DNA of 64,000 bases, from NCBI GenBank assembly GCA_964057225.1, contig OZ059894.1, forward strand, positions 9,124,131-9,188,130, written 5' to 3'. The position numbers and the translations under genes are program-made. Below the pieces are notes generated by a model, which saw nothing but the letters and a program-made list of their open reading frames with translations, was not told where the DNA came from and made no database searches. This DNA comes from Auanema rhodensis. Taxonomy: Eukaryota > Nematoda > Chromadorea > Rhabditida > Rhabditidae. Positions 24,212-35,519 of this stretch are shown here, piece by piece; positions within the stretch are counted from its first letter, which is position 1, and every line of letters begins with the position of its first letter.

Positions 24212-27042
24212 ATGTTTTACCTTCCGACACCTTGAATTATTCCTTTTCTGAGTTCTATCGGTCATCTGAATCCTAGCTTAGGTTTCAGTAATGAGTATTA
24301 TTCAGATTCGAGGATTCCAGAGTTTGAACATTGGAATTGATTTCAACTGTGGTTTTTTGTTCCTTATAACTCTTCAAGAATTCTTTATTCTGTCTACTCA
24401 TAGCCTCGATAGCTCAGTTGGGAGAGCGTTAGACTGAAGATCTAAAGGTCACCAGTTCGATCCTGGTTCGGGGCAATGTTTTACCTTCCGACACCTTGAA
24501 TTATTCCTTTTCTGAGTTCTATCGGTCATCTGAATCCTAGCTTAGGTTTCAGTAATGAGTATTATTCAGATTCGAGGATTCCAGAGTTTGAACATTGGAA
24601 TTGATTTCAACTGTGGTTTTTTGTTCCTTATAACTCTTCAAGAATTCTTCATACTGTCTACGCATAGCCTCGATAGCTCAGTTGGGAGAGCGTTAGACTG
24701 AAGATCTAAAGGTCACCAGTTCGATCCTGGTTCGGGGCAATGTTTTACCTTCCGACACCTTGCAATATTCCTTTTCTGAGTTCTATCGGTCATCTGAATC
24801 CTAGCTTAGGTTTCAGTAATGAGTATTATTCAGATTCGAGGATTCCAGAGTTTGAACATTGGAATTGATTTCAACTGTGGTTTTTTGTTCCTTATAACTC
24901 TTCAAGAATTCTTCATACTGTCTACGCATAGCCTCGATAGCTCAGTTGGGAGAGCGTTAGACTGAAGATCTAAAGGTCACCAGTTCGATCCTGGTTCGGG
25001 GCAATGTTTTACCTTCCGACACCTTGCAATATTCTTTTTCTGATTTCTATCGGTCATCTGAAGCCTAGCTTAGGTTTCAGTAATGAGTATTATTCAGATT
25101 CGAGGATTCCAGAGTTTGAACATTGGAATTGATTTCAACTGTGGTTTTTTGTTCCTTATAACTCTTCAAGAATTCTTTATTCTGTCTACTCATAGCCTCG
25201 ATAGCTCAGTTGGGAGAGCGTTAGACTGAAGATCTAAAGGTCACCAGTTCGATCCTGGTTCGGGGCAATGTTTTACCTTCCGACACCTTGAATTATTCCT
25301 TTTCTGAGTTCTATCGGTCATCTGAATCCTAGCTTAGGTTTCAGTAATGAGTATTATTCAGATTCGAGGATTCCAGAGTTTGAACATTGGAATTGATTTC
25401 AACTGTGGTTTTTTGTTCCTTATAACTCTTCAAGAATTCTTCATACTGTCTACGCATAGCCTCGATAGCTCAGTTGGGAGAGCGTTAGACTGAAGATCTA
25501 AAGGTCACCAGTTCGATCCTGGTTCGGGGCAATGTTTTACCTTCCGACACCTTGAATTATTCCTTTTCTGAGTTCTATCGGTCATCTGAATCCTAGCTTA
25601 GGTTTCAGTAATGAGTATTATTCAGATTCGAGGATTCCAGAGTTTGAACATTGGAATTGATTTCAACTGTGGTTTTTTGTTCCTTATAACTCTTCAAGAA
25701 TTCTTTATTCTGTCTACTCATAGCCTCGATAGCTCAGTTGGGAGAGCGTTAGACTGAAGATCTAAAGGTCACCAGTTCGATCCTGGTTCGGGGCAATGTT
25801 TTACCTTCCGACACCTTGAATTATTCCTTTTCTGAGTTCTATCGGTCATCTGAATCCTAGCTTAGGTTTCAGTAATGAGTATTATTCAGATTCGAGGATT
25901 CCAGAGTTTGAACATTGGAATTGATTTCAACTGTGGTTTTTTGTTCCTTATAACTCTTCAAGAATTCTTTATTCTGTCTACTCATAGCCTCGATAGCTCA
26001 GTTGGGAGAGCGTTAGACTGAAGATCTAAAGGTCACCAGTTCGATCCTGGTTCGGGGCAATGTTTTACCTTCCGACACCTTGAATTATTCCTTTTCTGAG
26101 TTCTATCGGTCATCTGAATCCTAGCTTAGGTTTCAGTAATGAGTATTATTCAGATTCGAGGATTCCAGAGTTTGAACATTGGAATTGATTTCAACTGTGG
26201 TTTTTTGTTCCTTATAACTCTTCAAGAATTCTTCATACTGTCTACGCATAGCCTCGATAGCTCAGTTGGGAGAGCGTTAGACTGAAGATCTAAAGGTCAC
26301 CAGTTCGATCCTGGTTCGGGGCAATGTTTTACCTTCCGACACCTTGCAATATTCTTTTTCTGATTTCTATCGGTCATCTGAAGCCTAGCTTAGGTTTCAG
26401 TAATGAGTATTATTCAGATTCGAGGATTCCAGAGTTTGAACATTGGAATTGATTTCAACTGTGGTTTTTTGTTCCTTATAACTCTTCAAGAATTCTTTAT
26501 TCTGTCTACTCATAGCCTCGATAGCTCAGTTGGGAGAGCGTTAGACTGAAGATCTAAAGGTCACCAGTTCGATCCTGGTTCGGGGCAATGTTTTACCTTC
26601 CGACACCTTGAATTATTCCTTTTCTGAGTTCTATCGGTCATCTGAATCCTAGCTTAGGTTTCAGTAATGAGTATTATTCAGATTCGAGGATTCCAGAGTT
26701 TGAACATTGGAATTGATTTCAACTGTGGTTTTTTGTTCCTTATAACTCTTCAAGAATTCTTTATTCTGTCTACTCATAGCCTCGATAGCTCAGTTGGGAG
26801 AGCGTTAGACTGAAGATCTAAAGGTCACCAGTTCGATCCTGGTTCGGGGCAATGTTTTACCTTCCGACACCTTGCAATATTCTTTTTCTGATTTCTATCG
26901 GTCATCTGAAGCCTAGCTTAGGTTTCAGTAATGAGTATTATTCAGATTCGAGGATTCCAGAGTTTGAACATTGGAATTGATTTTAACTGTGGTTTTTTGT
27001 TCCTTATAACTCTTCAAGAATTCTTCATACTGTCTACGCATA

Positions 27043-27115
27043 GCCTCGATAGCTCAGTTGGGAGAGCGTTAGACTGAAGATCTAAAGTTCACCAGTTCGA
27101 TCCTGGTTCGGGGCA
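27043..27115 (+). tRNA. tRNA-Phe variant G46T (third)
   Basis: Same G46T change, but in a unit with the TACGCATA upstream variant. Variant combinations have therefore been reshuffled by exchange or gene conversion. Confidence 0.85.
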
Positions 27116-27643
27116 ATGTTTTACCTTCCGACACCTTGAATTATTCCTTTTCTGAGTTCTATCGGTCATCTGAATCCTAGCTTAGGTTTCAGTAATGAGT
27201 ATTATTCAGATTCGAGGATTCCAGAGTTTGAACATTGGAATTGATTTCAACTGTGGTTTTTTGTTCCTTATAACTCTTCAAGAATTCTTCATACTGTCTA
27301 CGCATAGCCTCGATAGCTCAGTTGGGAGAGCGTTAGACTGAAGATCTAAAGGTCACCAGTTCGATCCTGGTTCGGGGCAATGTTTTACCTTCCGACACCT
27401 TGCAATATTCTTTTTCTGATTTCTATCGGTCATCTGAAGCCTAGCTTAGGTTTCAGTAATGAGTATTATTCAGATTCGAGGATTCCAGAGTTTGAACATT
27501 GGAATTGATTTCAACAGTGGTTTTTTGTTCCTCATAACTCTTCAAGAATTCTTTATTCTGTCTACTCATAGCCTCGATAGCTCAGTTGGGAGAGCGTTAG
27601 ACTGAAGATCTAAAGGTCACCAGTTCGATCCTGGTTCGGGGCA

Positions 27644-27891
27644 ATGTTTTACCTTCCGACACCTTGAAATATTCCTTTTCTGAGTTGTTTCGGTCATCTG
27701 AAGCCTAGCTTAGGTTTCAGTAATGAGTAAGAGTTATAAGGAACAAAAAACCACTGTTGAAATCAATTCCAATGTTCAAACTCTGGAATCCTCGAATCTG
27801 AATAATACTCATTACTGAAACCTAAGCTAGGCTTCAGATGACCGATAGAACTCAGAAAAGGAATAATTCAAGGTGTCGGAAGGTAAAACAT
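27644..27891. repeat. Inversion junction: convergent tRNA-Phe arms meet
   Basis: The left arm runs to ...CAGTAATGAGTA (27729). The next base onward belongs to the opposite strand of the unit (AGAGTTATAAGG). The left-arm segment ending at 27729 finds its reverse complement from 27806 (TACTCATTACTGAAACC). This leaves a 76-bp asymmetric centre (27730-27805) of spacer sequence. Both arms then continue as kilobases of inverted repeat. The left arm has private changes near the junction (GAGTTGTTTCGG at 27682-27693, CTTGAAATATT) that the right arm lacks. Confidence 0.93.
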
Positions 27892-28412
27892 TGCCCCGAA
27901 CCAGGATCGAACTGGTGACCTTTAGATCTTCAGTCTAACGCTCTCCCAACTGAGCTATCGAGGCTATGAGTAGACAGAATGAAGAATTCTTGAAGAGTTA
28001 TAAGGAACAAAAAACCACTGTTGAAATCAATTCCAATGTTCAAACTCTGGAATCCTCGAATCTGAATAATACTCATTACTGAAACCTAAGCTAGGATTCA
28101 GATGACCGATAGAACTCAGAAAAGGAATAATTCAAGGTGTCGGAAGGTAAAACATTGCCCCGAACCAGGATCGAACTGGTGACCTTTAGATCTTCAGTCT
28201 AACGCTCTCCCAACTGAGCTATCGAGGCTATGAGTACACAGAATGAAGAATTCTTGAAGAGTTATAAGGAACAAAAAACCACTGTTGAAATCAATTCCAA
28301 TGTTCAAACTCTGGAATCGTCGAATCTGAATAATACTCATTACTGAAACCTAAGCTAGGATTCAGATGACCGATAGAACTCAGAAAAGGAATAATTCAAG
28401 GTGTCGGAAGGT

Positions 28413-28416
28413 GAAA
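28413..28416 (-). terminator. Lost TTTT terminator of the tRNA at 28420-28492
   Basis: The + strand reads GAAA instead of AAAA, so on the gene strand the run is TTTC. Transcripts of this copy would be expected to extend further. Confidence 0.7.
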
Positions 28417-31400
28417 CATTGCCCCGAACCAGGATCGAACTGGTGACCTTTAGATCTTCAGTCTAACGCTCTCCCAACTGAGCTATCGAGGCTATGAGTA
28501 GACAGAATGAAGAATTCTTGAAGAGTTATAAGGAACAAAAAACCACTGTTGAAATCAATTCCAATGTTCAAACTCTGGAATCCTCGAATCTGAATAATAC
28601 TCATTACTGAAACCTAAGCTAGGATTCAGATGACCGATAGAACTCAGAAAAGGAATAATTCAAGGTGTCGGAAGGTAAAACATTGCCCCGAACCAGGATC
28701 GAACTGGTGACCTTTAGATCTTCAGTCTAACGCTCTCCCAACTGAGCTATCGAGGCTATGAGTACACAGAATGAAGAATTCTTGAAGAGTTATAAGGAAC
28801 AAAAAACCACTGTTGAAATCAATTCCAATGTTCAAACTCTGGAATCGTCGAATCTGAATAATACTCATTACTGAAACCTAAGCTAGGATTCAGATGACCG
28901 ATAGAACTCAGAAAAGGAATAATTCAAGGTGTCGGAAGGTAAAACATTGCCCCGAACCAGGATCGAACTGGTGACCTTTAGATCTTCAGTCTAACGCTCT
29001 CCCAACTGAGCTATCGAGGCTATGAGTAAACAGAATGAAGAATTCATGAAGAGTTATAAGGAACAAAAAACCACAGTTGAAATCAATTCCAATGTTCAAA
29101 CTCTGGAATCCTCGAATCTGAATAATACTCATTACTGAAACCTAAGCTAGGATTCAGATGACCGATAGAAATCAGAAAAGGAATATTGCAAGGTGTCGGA
29201 AGGTAAAACATTGCCCCGAACCAGGATCGAACTGGTGACCTTTAGATCTTCAGTCTAACGCTCTCCCAACTGAGCTATCGAGGCTATGAGTAGAAAGAAT
29301 GAAGAATTCTTGAAGAGTTATAAGGAACAAAAAACCACAGTTGAAATCAATTCCAATGTTCAAACTCTGGAATCCTCGAATCTGAATAATACTCATTACT
29401 GAAACCTAAGCTAGGATTCAGATGACCGATAGAACTCAGAAAAGGAATAATTCAAGGTGTCGGAAGGTAAAACATTGCCCCGAACCAGGATCGAACTGGT
29501 GACCTTTAGATCTTCAGTCTAACGCTCTCCCAACTGAGCTATCGAGGCTATGAGTAGACAGAATGAAGAATTCTTGAAGAGTTATAAGGAACAAAAAACC
29601 ACTGTTGAAATCAATTCCAATGTTCAAACTCTGGAATCCTCGAATCTGAATAATACTCATTACTGAAACCGAAACTAGGATTCAGATGACCGATAGAACT
29701 CAGAAAAAGAATATTTCAAGGTGTCGGAAGGTAAAACATTGCCCCGAACCAGGATCGAACTGGTGACCTTTAGATCTTCAGTCTAACGCTCTCCCAACTG
29801 AGCTATCGAGGCTATGAGTACACAGAATGAAGAATTCTTGAAGAGTTATAAGGAACAAAAAACCACAGTTGAAATCAATTCCAATGTTCAAACTCTGGAA
29901 TCCTCGAATCTGAATAATACTCATTACTGAAACCTAAGCTAGGATTCAGATGACCGATAGAACTGAGAAAAGGAATATTTCAAGGTGTCGGAAGGTAAAA
30001 CATTGCCCCGAACCAGGATCGAACTGGTGACCTTTAGATCTTCAGTCTAACGCTCTCCCAACTGAGCTATCGAGGCTATGAGTAGACAAAATGAAGAATT
30101 CTTGAAGGGTTATAAGGAACAAAAAACCACAGTTGAAATCAATTCCAATGTTCAAACTCTGGAATCGTCGAATCTGAATAATACTCATTACTGAAACCTA
30201 AGCTAGGCTTCAGATGACCGATAGAACTCAGAAAAGGAATATTGCAAGGTGTCGGAAGGTAAAACATTGCCCCGAACCAGGATCGAACTGGTGACCTTTA
30301 GATCTTCAGTCTAACGCTCTCCCAACTGAGCTATCGAGGCTATGAGTACACAGAATGAAGAATTCTTGAAGAGTTATAAGGAACAAAAAACCACTGTTGA
30401 AATCAATTCCAATGTTCAAACTCTGGAATCCTCGAATCTGAATAATACTCATTACTGAAACCTAAGCTAGGATTCAGATGACCGATAGAACTCAGAAAAG
30501 GAATAATTCAAGGTGTCGGAAGGTAAAACATTGCCCCGAACCAGGATCGAACTGGTGACCTTTAGATCTTCAGTCTAACGCTCTCCCAACTGAGCTATCG
30601 AGGCTATGAGTACACAGAATGAAGAATTCTTGAAGAGTTATAAGGAACAAAAAACCACTGTTGAAATCAATTCCAATGTTCAAACTCTGGAATCCTCGAA
30701 TCTGAATAATACTCATTACTGAAACCGAAACTAGGATTCAGATGACCGATAGAACTCAGAAAAAGAATATTTCAAGGTGTCGGAAGGTAAAACATTGCCC
30801 CGAACCAGGATCGAACTGGTGACCTTTAGATCTTCAGTCTAACGCTCTCCCAACTGAGCTATCGAGGCTATGAGTACACAGAATGAAGAATTCTTGAAGA
30901 GTTATAAGGAACAAAAAACCACAGTTGAAATCAATTCCAATGTTCAAACTCTGGAATCCTCGAATCTGAATAATACTCATTACTGAAACCGAAACTAGGA
31001 TTCAGATGACCGATAGAACTCAGAAAAAGAATATTTCAAGGTGTCGGAAGGTAAAACATTGCCCCGAACCAGGATCGAACTGGTGACCTTTAGATCTTCA
31101 GTCTAACGCTCTCCCAACTGAGCTATCGAGGCTATGAGTACACAGAATGAAGAATTCTTGAAGAGTTATAAGGAACAAAAAACCACAGTTGAAATCAATT
31201 CCAATGTTCAAACTCTGGAATCCTCGAATCTGAATAATACTCATTACTGAAACCTAAGCTAGGATTCAGATGACCGATAGAACTGAGAAAAGGAATATTT
31301 CAAGGTGTCGGAAGGTAAAACATTGCCCCGAACCAGGATCGAACTGGTGACCTTTAGATCTTCAGTCTAACGCTCTCCCAACTGAGCTATCGAGGCTATG

Positions 31401-31851
31401 AGTAGACAAAATGAAGAATTCTTGAAGAGTTATAAGGAACAAAAAACCACAGTTGAAATCAATTCCAATGTTCAAACTCTGGAATCGTCGAATCTGAATA
31501 ATACTCATTACTGAAACCTAAGCTAGGCTTCAGATGACCGATAGAACTCAGAAAAGGAATATTGCAAGGTGTCGGAAGGTAAAACATTGCCCCGAACCAG
31601 GATCGAACTGGTGACCTTTAGATCTTCAGTCTAACGCTCTCCCAACTGAGCTATCGAGGCTATGAGTACACAGAATGAAGAATTCTTGAAGAGTTATAAG
31701 GAACAAAAAACCACTGTTGAAATCAATTCCAATGTTCAAACTCTGGAATCCTCGAATCTGAATAATACTCATTACTGAAACCTAAGCTAGGATTCAGATG
31801 ACCGATAGAACTCAGAAAAGGAATAATTCAAGGTGTCGGAAGGTAAAACAT

Positions 31852-31924
31852 TGCCCCGAACCAGGATCGAACTGGTGACCTTTAGATCTTCAGTATAACG
31901 CTCTCCCAACTGAGCTATCGAGGC
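31852..31924 (-). tRNA. tRNA-Phe variant G30T
   Basis: The anticodon stem reads TTATA/TCTAA, breaking the G30-C40 pair. It is likely unstable. Confidence 0.8.
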
Positions 31925-32115
31925 TATGAGTACACAGAATGAAGAATTCTTGAAGAGTTATAAGGAACAAAAAACCACAGTTGAAATCAATTCCAATGTT
32001 CAAACTCTGGAATCCTCGAATCTGAATAATACTCATTACTGAAACCGAAACTAGGATTCAGATGACCGATAGAACTCAGAAAAAGAATATTTCAAGGTGT
32101 CGGAAGGTAAAACAT

Positions 32116-32213
32116 TGCCCCGAACCAGGATCGAACTGGTGACCTTTAGATCTTCAGTCTAACGCTCTCCCAAGATCTTCAGTCTAACGCTCTCCCAACT
32201 GAGCTATCGAGGC
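32116..32213 (-). pseudogene. tRNA-Phe with 25-bp internal tandem duplication
   Basis: The gene is 98 nt. The 25 bp covering tRNA positions 17-41 (end of the D loop through the anticodon arm) are present twice in tandem. Because a tandem duplication can be cut at any phase, it is formally also a 25-nt insertion between positions 37 and 38, where eukaryotic tRNA introns sit. The next spacer on its right is also odd (GAGATATAAGGATCAGG at 32243-32259). I call it a likely pseudogene, but a tRNA finder may score it as intron-containing. Confidence 0.85.
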
Positions 32214-32404
32214 TATGAGTAGACAGAATGAAGAATTCTTGAAGAGATATAAGGATCAGGAATACACTGTTGAAATCAATTCCAATGTTCAAACTCTGGA
32301 ATCCTCGAATCTGAATAATACTCATTACTGAAACCTAAGCTAGGATTCAGATGACCGATAGAACTCAGAAAAGGAATATTGGAAGGTGTCGGAAGGTAAA
32401 ACAT

Positions 32405-33533
32405 TGCCCCGAACCAGGATCGAACTGGTGACCTTTAGATCTTCAGTCTAACGCTCTCCCAACTGAGCTATCGAGGCTATGAGTAGACAGAATGAAGAAT
32501 TCTTGAAGAGTTATAAGGAACAAAAAACCACAGTTGAAATCAATTCCAATGTTCAAACTCTGGAATCCTCGAATCTGAATAATACTCATTACTGAAACCT
32601 AAGCTAGGATTCAGATGACCGATAGAACTCAGAAAAGGAATATTGGAAGGTGTCGGAAGGTAAAACATTGCCCCGAACCAGGATCGAACTGGTGACCTTT
32701 AGATCTTCAGTCTAACGCTCTCCCAACTGAGCTATCGAGGCTATGAGTAGAAAGAATGAAGAATTCTTGAAGAGTTATAAGGAACAGAAAACCACAGTTG
32801 AAATCAATTCCAATGTTCAAACTCTGGAATCCTCGAATCTGAATAATACTCATTACTGAAACCTAAGCTAGGATTCAGATGACCGATAGAACTCAGAAAA
32901 GGAATATTGGAAGGTGTCGGAAGGTAAAACATTGCCCCGAACCAGGATCGAACTGGTGACCTTTAGATCTTCAGTCTAACGCTCTCCCAACTGAGCTATC
33001 GAGGCTATGAGTAGACAGAATAAAGATTTCTTGAAGAGTTATCAGGAACAAAAAACCACAGTTCAAATCAATTCCAATGTTCAAACTCTGGAATCCTCGA
33101 ATCTGAATAATACTCATTACTGAAACCTAAGCTAGGATTCAGATGACCGATAGAACTCAGAAAAGGAATATTGGAAGGTGTCGGAAGGTAAAACATTGCC
33201 CCGAACCAGGATCGAACTGGTGACCTTTAGATCTTCAGTCTAACGCTCTCCCAACTGAGCTATCGAGGCTATGAGTAGACAGAATAAAGATTTCTTGAAG
33301 AGTTATCAGGAACAAAAAACCACAGTTCAAATCAATTCCAATGTTCAAACTCTGGAATCCTCGAATCTGAATAATACTCATTACTGAAACCTAAGCTAGG
33401 ATTCAGATGACCGATAGAACTCAGAAAAGGAATATTGGAAGGTGTCGGAAGGTAAAACATTGCCCCGAACCAGGATCGAACTGGTGACCTTTAGATCTTC
33501 AGTCTAACGCTCTCCCAACTGAGCTATCGAGGC
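32405..33533 (-). tRNA. Block F: 5 tRNA-Phe(GAA) genes, - strand
   Basis: Left ends are 32405, 32669, 32933, 33197 and 33461, all consensus. The phase shifts by 25 bp from block E because of the duplication in the 32116 copy. The spacer of the last gene is interrupted by the LTR element. Confidence 0.97.
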
Positions 33534-33643
33534 TATGAGTAGACAGAATAAAGATTTCTTGAAGAGTTATCAGGAACAAAAAACCACAGTTCAAATCAAT
33601 TCCAATGTTCAAACTCTGGAATCCTCGAATCTGAATAATACTC

Positions 33644-33647
33644 ATTA
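33644..33647 (+). repeat. Left target-site duplication ATTA
   Basis: ATTA precedes the left LTR and recurs at 37206-37209 after the right LTR. The undisturbed spacer reads ATTAC once. If the LTR is taken to start at 33649, the duplication is ATTAC (5 bp). Confidence 0.85.
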
Positions 33648-33992
33648 CGTTCCATTCGGACTCCCCATATATGTAGCTGAAGGGTTAGAGTCAGACGACC
33701 AGAAGACCGAGGAATGGCTCCGCCTTCCCTCGTTCCCTTGGTCGGGAGTTCGCCTCTTAGCAAGCTCATGGACGGCTTGTAGTTTAGTCTTTATACTTAT
33801 ATTTATCTTATTGTATTGTATCTTTATCTTTGTATATTATTGTTGTAGTTTCATGCCAATAAATCTTTCTCTCTTTTATCTTATGATTGACCTTATGCTC
33901 TTTATTCCTTACCGCTACACCAAGGAATACTATGCGCGTCATAGTATAAACTACAATGGTTTATATTATCGACGCAGGAGCATAACGGAACG
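33648..33992 (+). repeat. 5' LTR (345 bp)
   Basis: Begins CGTTCC and ends GGAACG, a 6-bp terminal inverted repeat. It carries AATAAA at 33858-33863 in a T-rich region, a candidate polyadenylation signal. I found no difference from the 3' LTR by eye. Ends other than TG...CA are unusual. Confidence 0.92.
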
Positions 33993-34005
33993 TGGAGGTT
34001 CCACC
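33993..34005 (+). promoter_or_regulatory. Primer-binding site, tRNA-Gln type
   Basis: TGGAGGTTCCACC directly abuts the LTR. It is complementary to a tRNA ending GGTGGAACCT plus CCA, the 3' end of animal tRNA-Gln as I remember it. It does not match the tRNA-Phe of the surrounding array. Confidence 0.75.
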
Positions 34006-34974
34006 TCGAACTCATCTTTTGAACAAAAATTTGTTTTTGTTGTAAAAGTCCATTTTTGCATTCTAAATTATAAATTCCTCCACTTGAAACAACAAAATGA
34101 AGGCGCCAATTTGTTTTAAGGTACAGATACAAGGGATCTCGCTTAAATGCGAGATAGGACCAATAAAAATTTTGCCCGCTGTCCTCAATTAAAACCGTCT
34201 GAATGTCCACCCTTTTCTATATCGTATCTTGTACCGCTTCTCATGCCATTTTGAGGACGTTTGGATTGAAATAGAGGACAATTTCGCCAAACGAGAAAAT
34301 ATAGTTGTTCACATTTTTTTTGGGGGGCATAGAGAAGTTTGATTATTGGAACAAAAATTTATAAGACGCGCGCAATTGATTATAGTTTGTATATTTTGTG
34401 GTCAGGACTAGAATTTTGAAATTATTATATTCAGACGTAAAAGATCATTTTACATATTATTTTGCGGGAAACCAAAAACGGTTACATAAATTGAATATAA
34501 AAAGGGACCACACTAGTCCGAAAAAGCCTGGTAAATCTGCAATAAGACTTCTCAGCTCTTATTTGACAGTCAGGTCAAGTTGGCGGAAGCATAACTGCTA
34601 CGGATTTTATCCCCGTAGATTATGTCACCTTCCTCAAATCATTTCGTTGTTTCAACTCATAAGATACCCCTTATTTCCTACAGTAATCCTAAGTAAATTG
34701 GAAATGTTTAAAAATAGACGTATTTTTCTCATTTTTTAAAAGAAATTCGCTTAGGAAAACGCACTTTTGCTTATTTTGATCAAGAAAAAGGACAGCCTTT
34801 TCAATAACTCTCCTCAAACCTCATTAGCATGCACAATGTCGAAAACATTTTGAGCAAAACATGCTATTTAAGGGAAAAGGAATGAGGAAAAGATTGCAAA
34901 CATAAGTCCATTTTCTTGACGAAAACAGAGCAAAGTGCACAAAAATAAAAACACAGAGTACAAACTTTATTCAG
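34006..34974. other. LTR element interior, left part, no supported gene
   Basis: AT-rich sequence with a T8-G6 tract at about 34315-34326. A 113-codon + strand open frame (34398-34739) is arginine/lysine-rich, shows no motif I recognise and may be chance. Confidence 0.5.
34966..34971 (-). promoter_or_regulatory. Candidate polyadenylation signal of the antisense gene
   Basis: AATAAA on the - strand, 3 nt beyond the TGA. It is close but plausible for compact nematode genes. Confidence 0.35.
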
Positions 34975-35519
34975 TCAATACCCATATTTGATTTGCAACC
35001 GAGTTCGAAACTCAAAGGCAAGAAACATAGGAGTTTCGCTCGCAATTAAATCTTCACTATATTCTAAACCTCGCGAAACCCTAAGTTCCAAACCAAATAA
35101 TGAGTCATCATAAACAATATAGATTTTAAACAATAATCTATATAATAAATAATAATAAAAATGACTCTTTTCCTGGTACCAGGCCCAAGGACGTGCGGTT
35201 AATAAACCGGCCCTACCATTATATACATGAGCGCATAGATCAACTAAGCACCTTCGACCAACAAGCTCCACTTCGGGAGCTACATCTACGAAGATGGCAA
35301 AGTTTATATGGCCCTGCCCCAAATAATACATTTGGTGATCTTCGATAAACTAAATTAATCAAATAATCAAACATAAAATGGAGATACACAAACCATTAAA
35401 ATTATATCAAGATTTGGCCTATAAGCCAAAACTCCTTCTCCATCGTACTCAACGATGGATTCGTATAATTTCCACAGGACATAAGTCATGCCAGTGGGAT
35501 TATAACGTTGGAAATCCAT
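34975..35519 (-). CDS. Possible two-exon gene of unknown function inside the LTR element
   Basis: Two adjacent - strand open frames fit one gene. Exon 1 is 35519-35394 (42 codons from ATG). A 44-bp GT...TTTAG intron is 35393-35350. Exon 2 is 35349-34975 (124 codons plus TGA). The splice keeps the frame. An AATAAA at 34971-34966 follows the stop by 3 nt. The product would be about 166 residues; exon 2 starts FIEDHQMYYLGQGHINFAIF and later has RPWAWYQEKS, then a hydrophobic tyrosine-rich stretch. I do not recognise it. It runs antisense to the element, so it may be a captured host gene fragment or an antisense element gene. Chance is possible, as 120-codon frames do occur. Confidence 0.4.

Larger units (their letters stand above)
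21235..27643 (+). tRNA. Block D: 25 tRNA-Phe(GAA) genes
   Basis: Starts are 21235 + 264k for k = 0 to 24: 21235, 21499, 21763, 22027, 22291, 22555, 22819, 23083, 23347, 23611, 23875, 24139, 24403, 24667, 24931, 25195, 25459, 25723, 25987, 26251, 26515, 26779, 27043, 27307, 27571. Non-consensus copies are 21235, 23875, 24139 and 27043. The last gene (27571-27643) faces the inversion junction. Confidence 0.97.
1286..27729 (+). repeat. Left arm of tandem array, 264-bp unit with one tRNA-Phe each (101 units)
   Basis: Head-to-tail units of 264 bp (73-bp tRNA plus 191-bp spacer), all tRNAs on +. The spacing is exactly 264 except after the tRNAs at 13276, 20329 and 21046, where it is 189. Main spacer variants, read on +: CATTGGAATTG or CACTCAAATTG about 90 bp upstream of the tRNA; TTATTCTGTC, TTCATTCTGTC or TTCATTCTTTC just upstream; CCTTGCAATATT, CCTTCCAATATT or CCTTGAATTATT downstream. 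The GAATTATT type dominates 10000-20000. From about 24650 a TACGCATA variant appears next to the tRNA. The spacer changes are almost all substitutions, so the period stays rigid. Confidence 0.97.
27892..32213 (-). tRNA. Block E: 17 tRNA-Phe(GAA) genes, - strand
   Basis: Left ends are 27892 + 264k for k = 0 to 16: 27892, 28156, 28420, 28684, 28948, 29212, 29476, 29740, 30004, 30268, 30532, 30796, 31060, 31324, 31588, 31852, 32116. Each is 73 nt except the last (98 nt). Non-consensus copies are 31852 and 32116. The 28420 copy has a normal tRNA but lacks its TTTT terminator. Confidence 0.97.
27806..33647 (-). repeat. Right arm of tandem array, proximal part (22 units)
   Basis: The same 264-bp unit in reverse orientation. 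Spacers near the junction resemble the left arm (GAATAATTCAAGG, GAATGAAG). Further right, GAAACCGAAACTAGG, GGAATATTGGAAGG and AATAAAGATTTC variants appear. A five-unit (1,320-bp) higher-order repeat is marked by GAGTAGACAAAATGAAG near 30080 and 31400. Confidence 0.96.

Noticed and set aside
27644-27891. Fold-back sequencing artefact at the inversion
   Set aside because: Not fully excluded, but the arms carry different base changes close to the junction and different subtypes further out, so they are not copies of one read.
33535-34119. 194-codon + strand open frame
   Set aside because: It starts in array spacer and reads through the 5' LTR, primer site and interior. It is a product of the insertion, not a gene.
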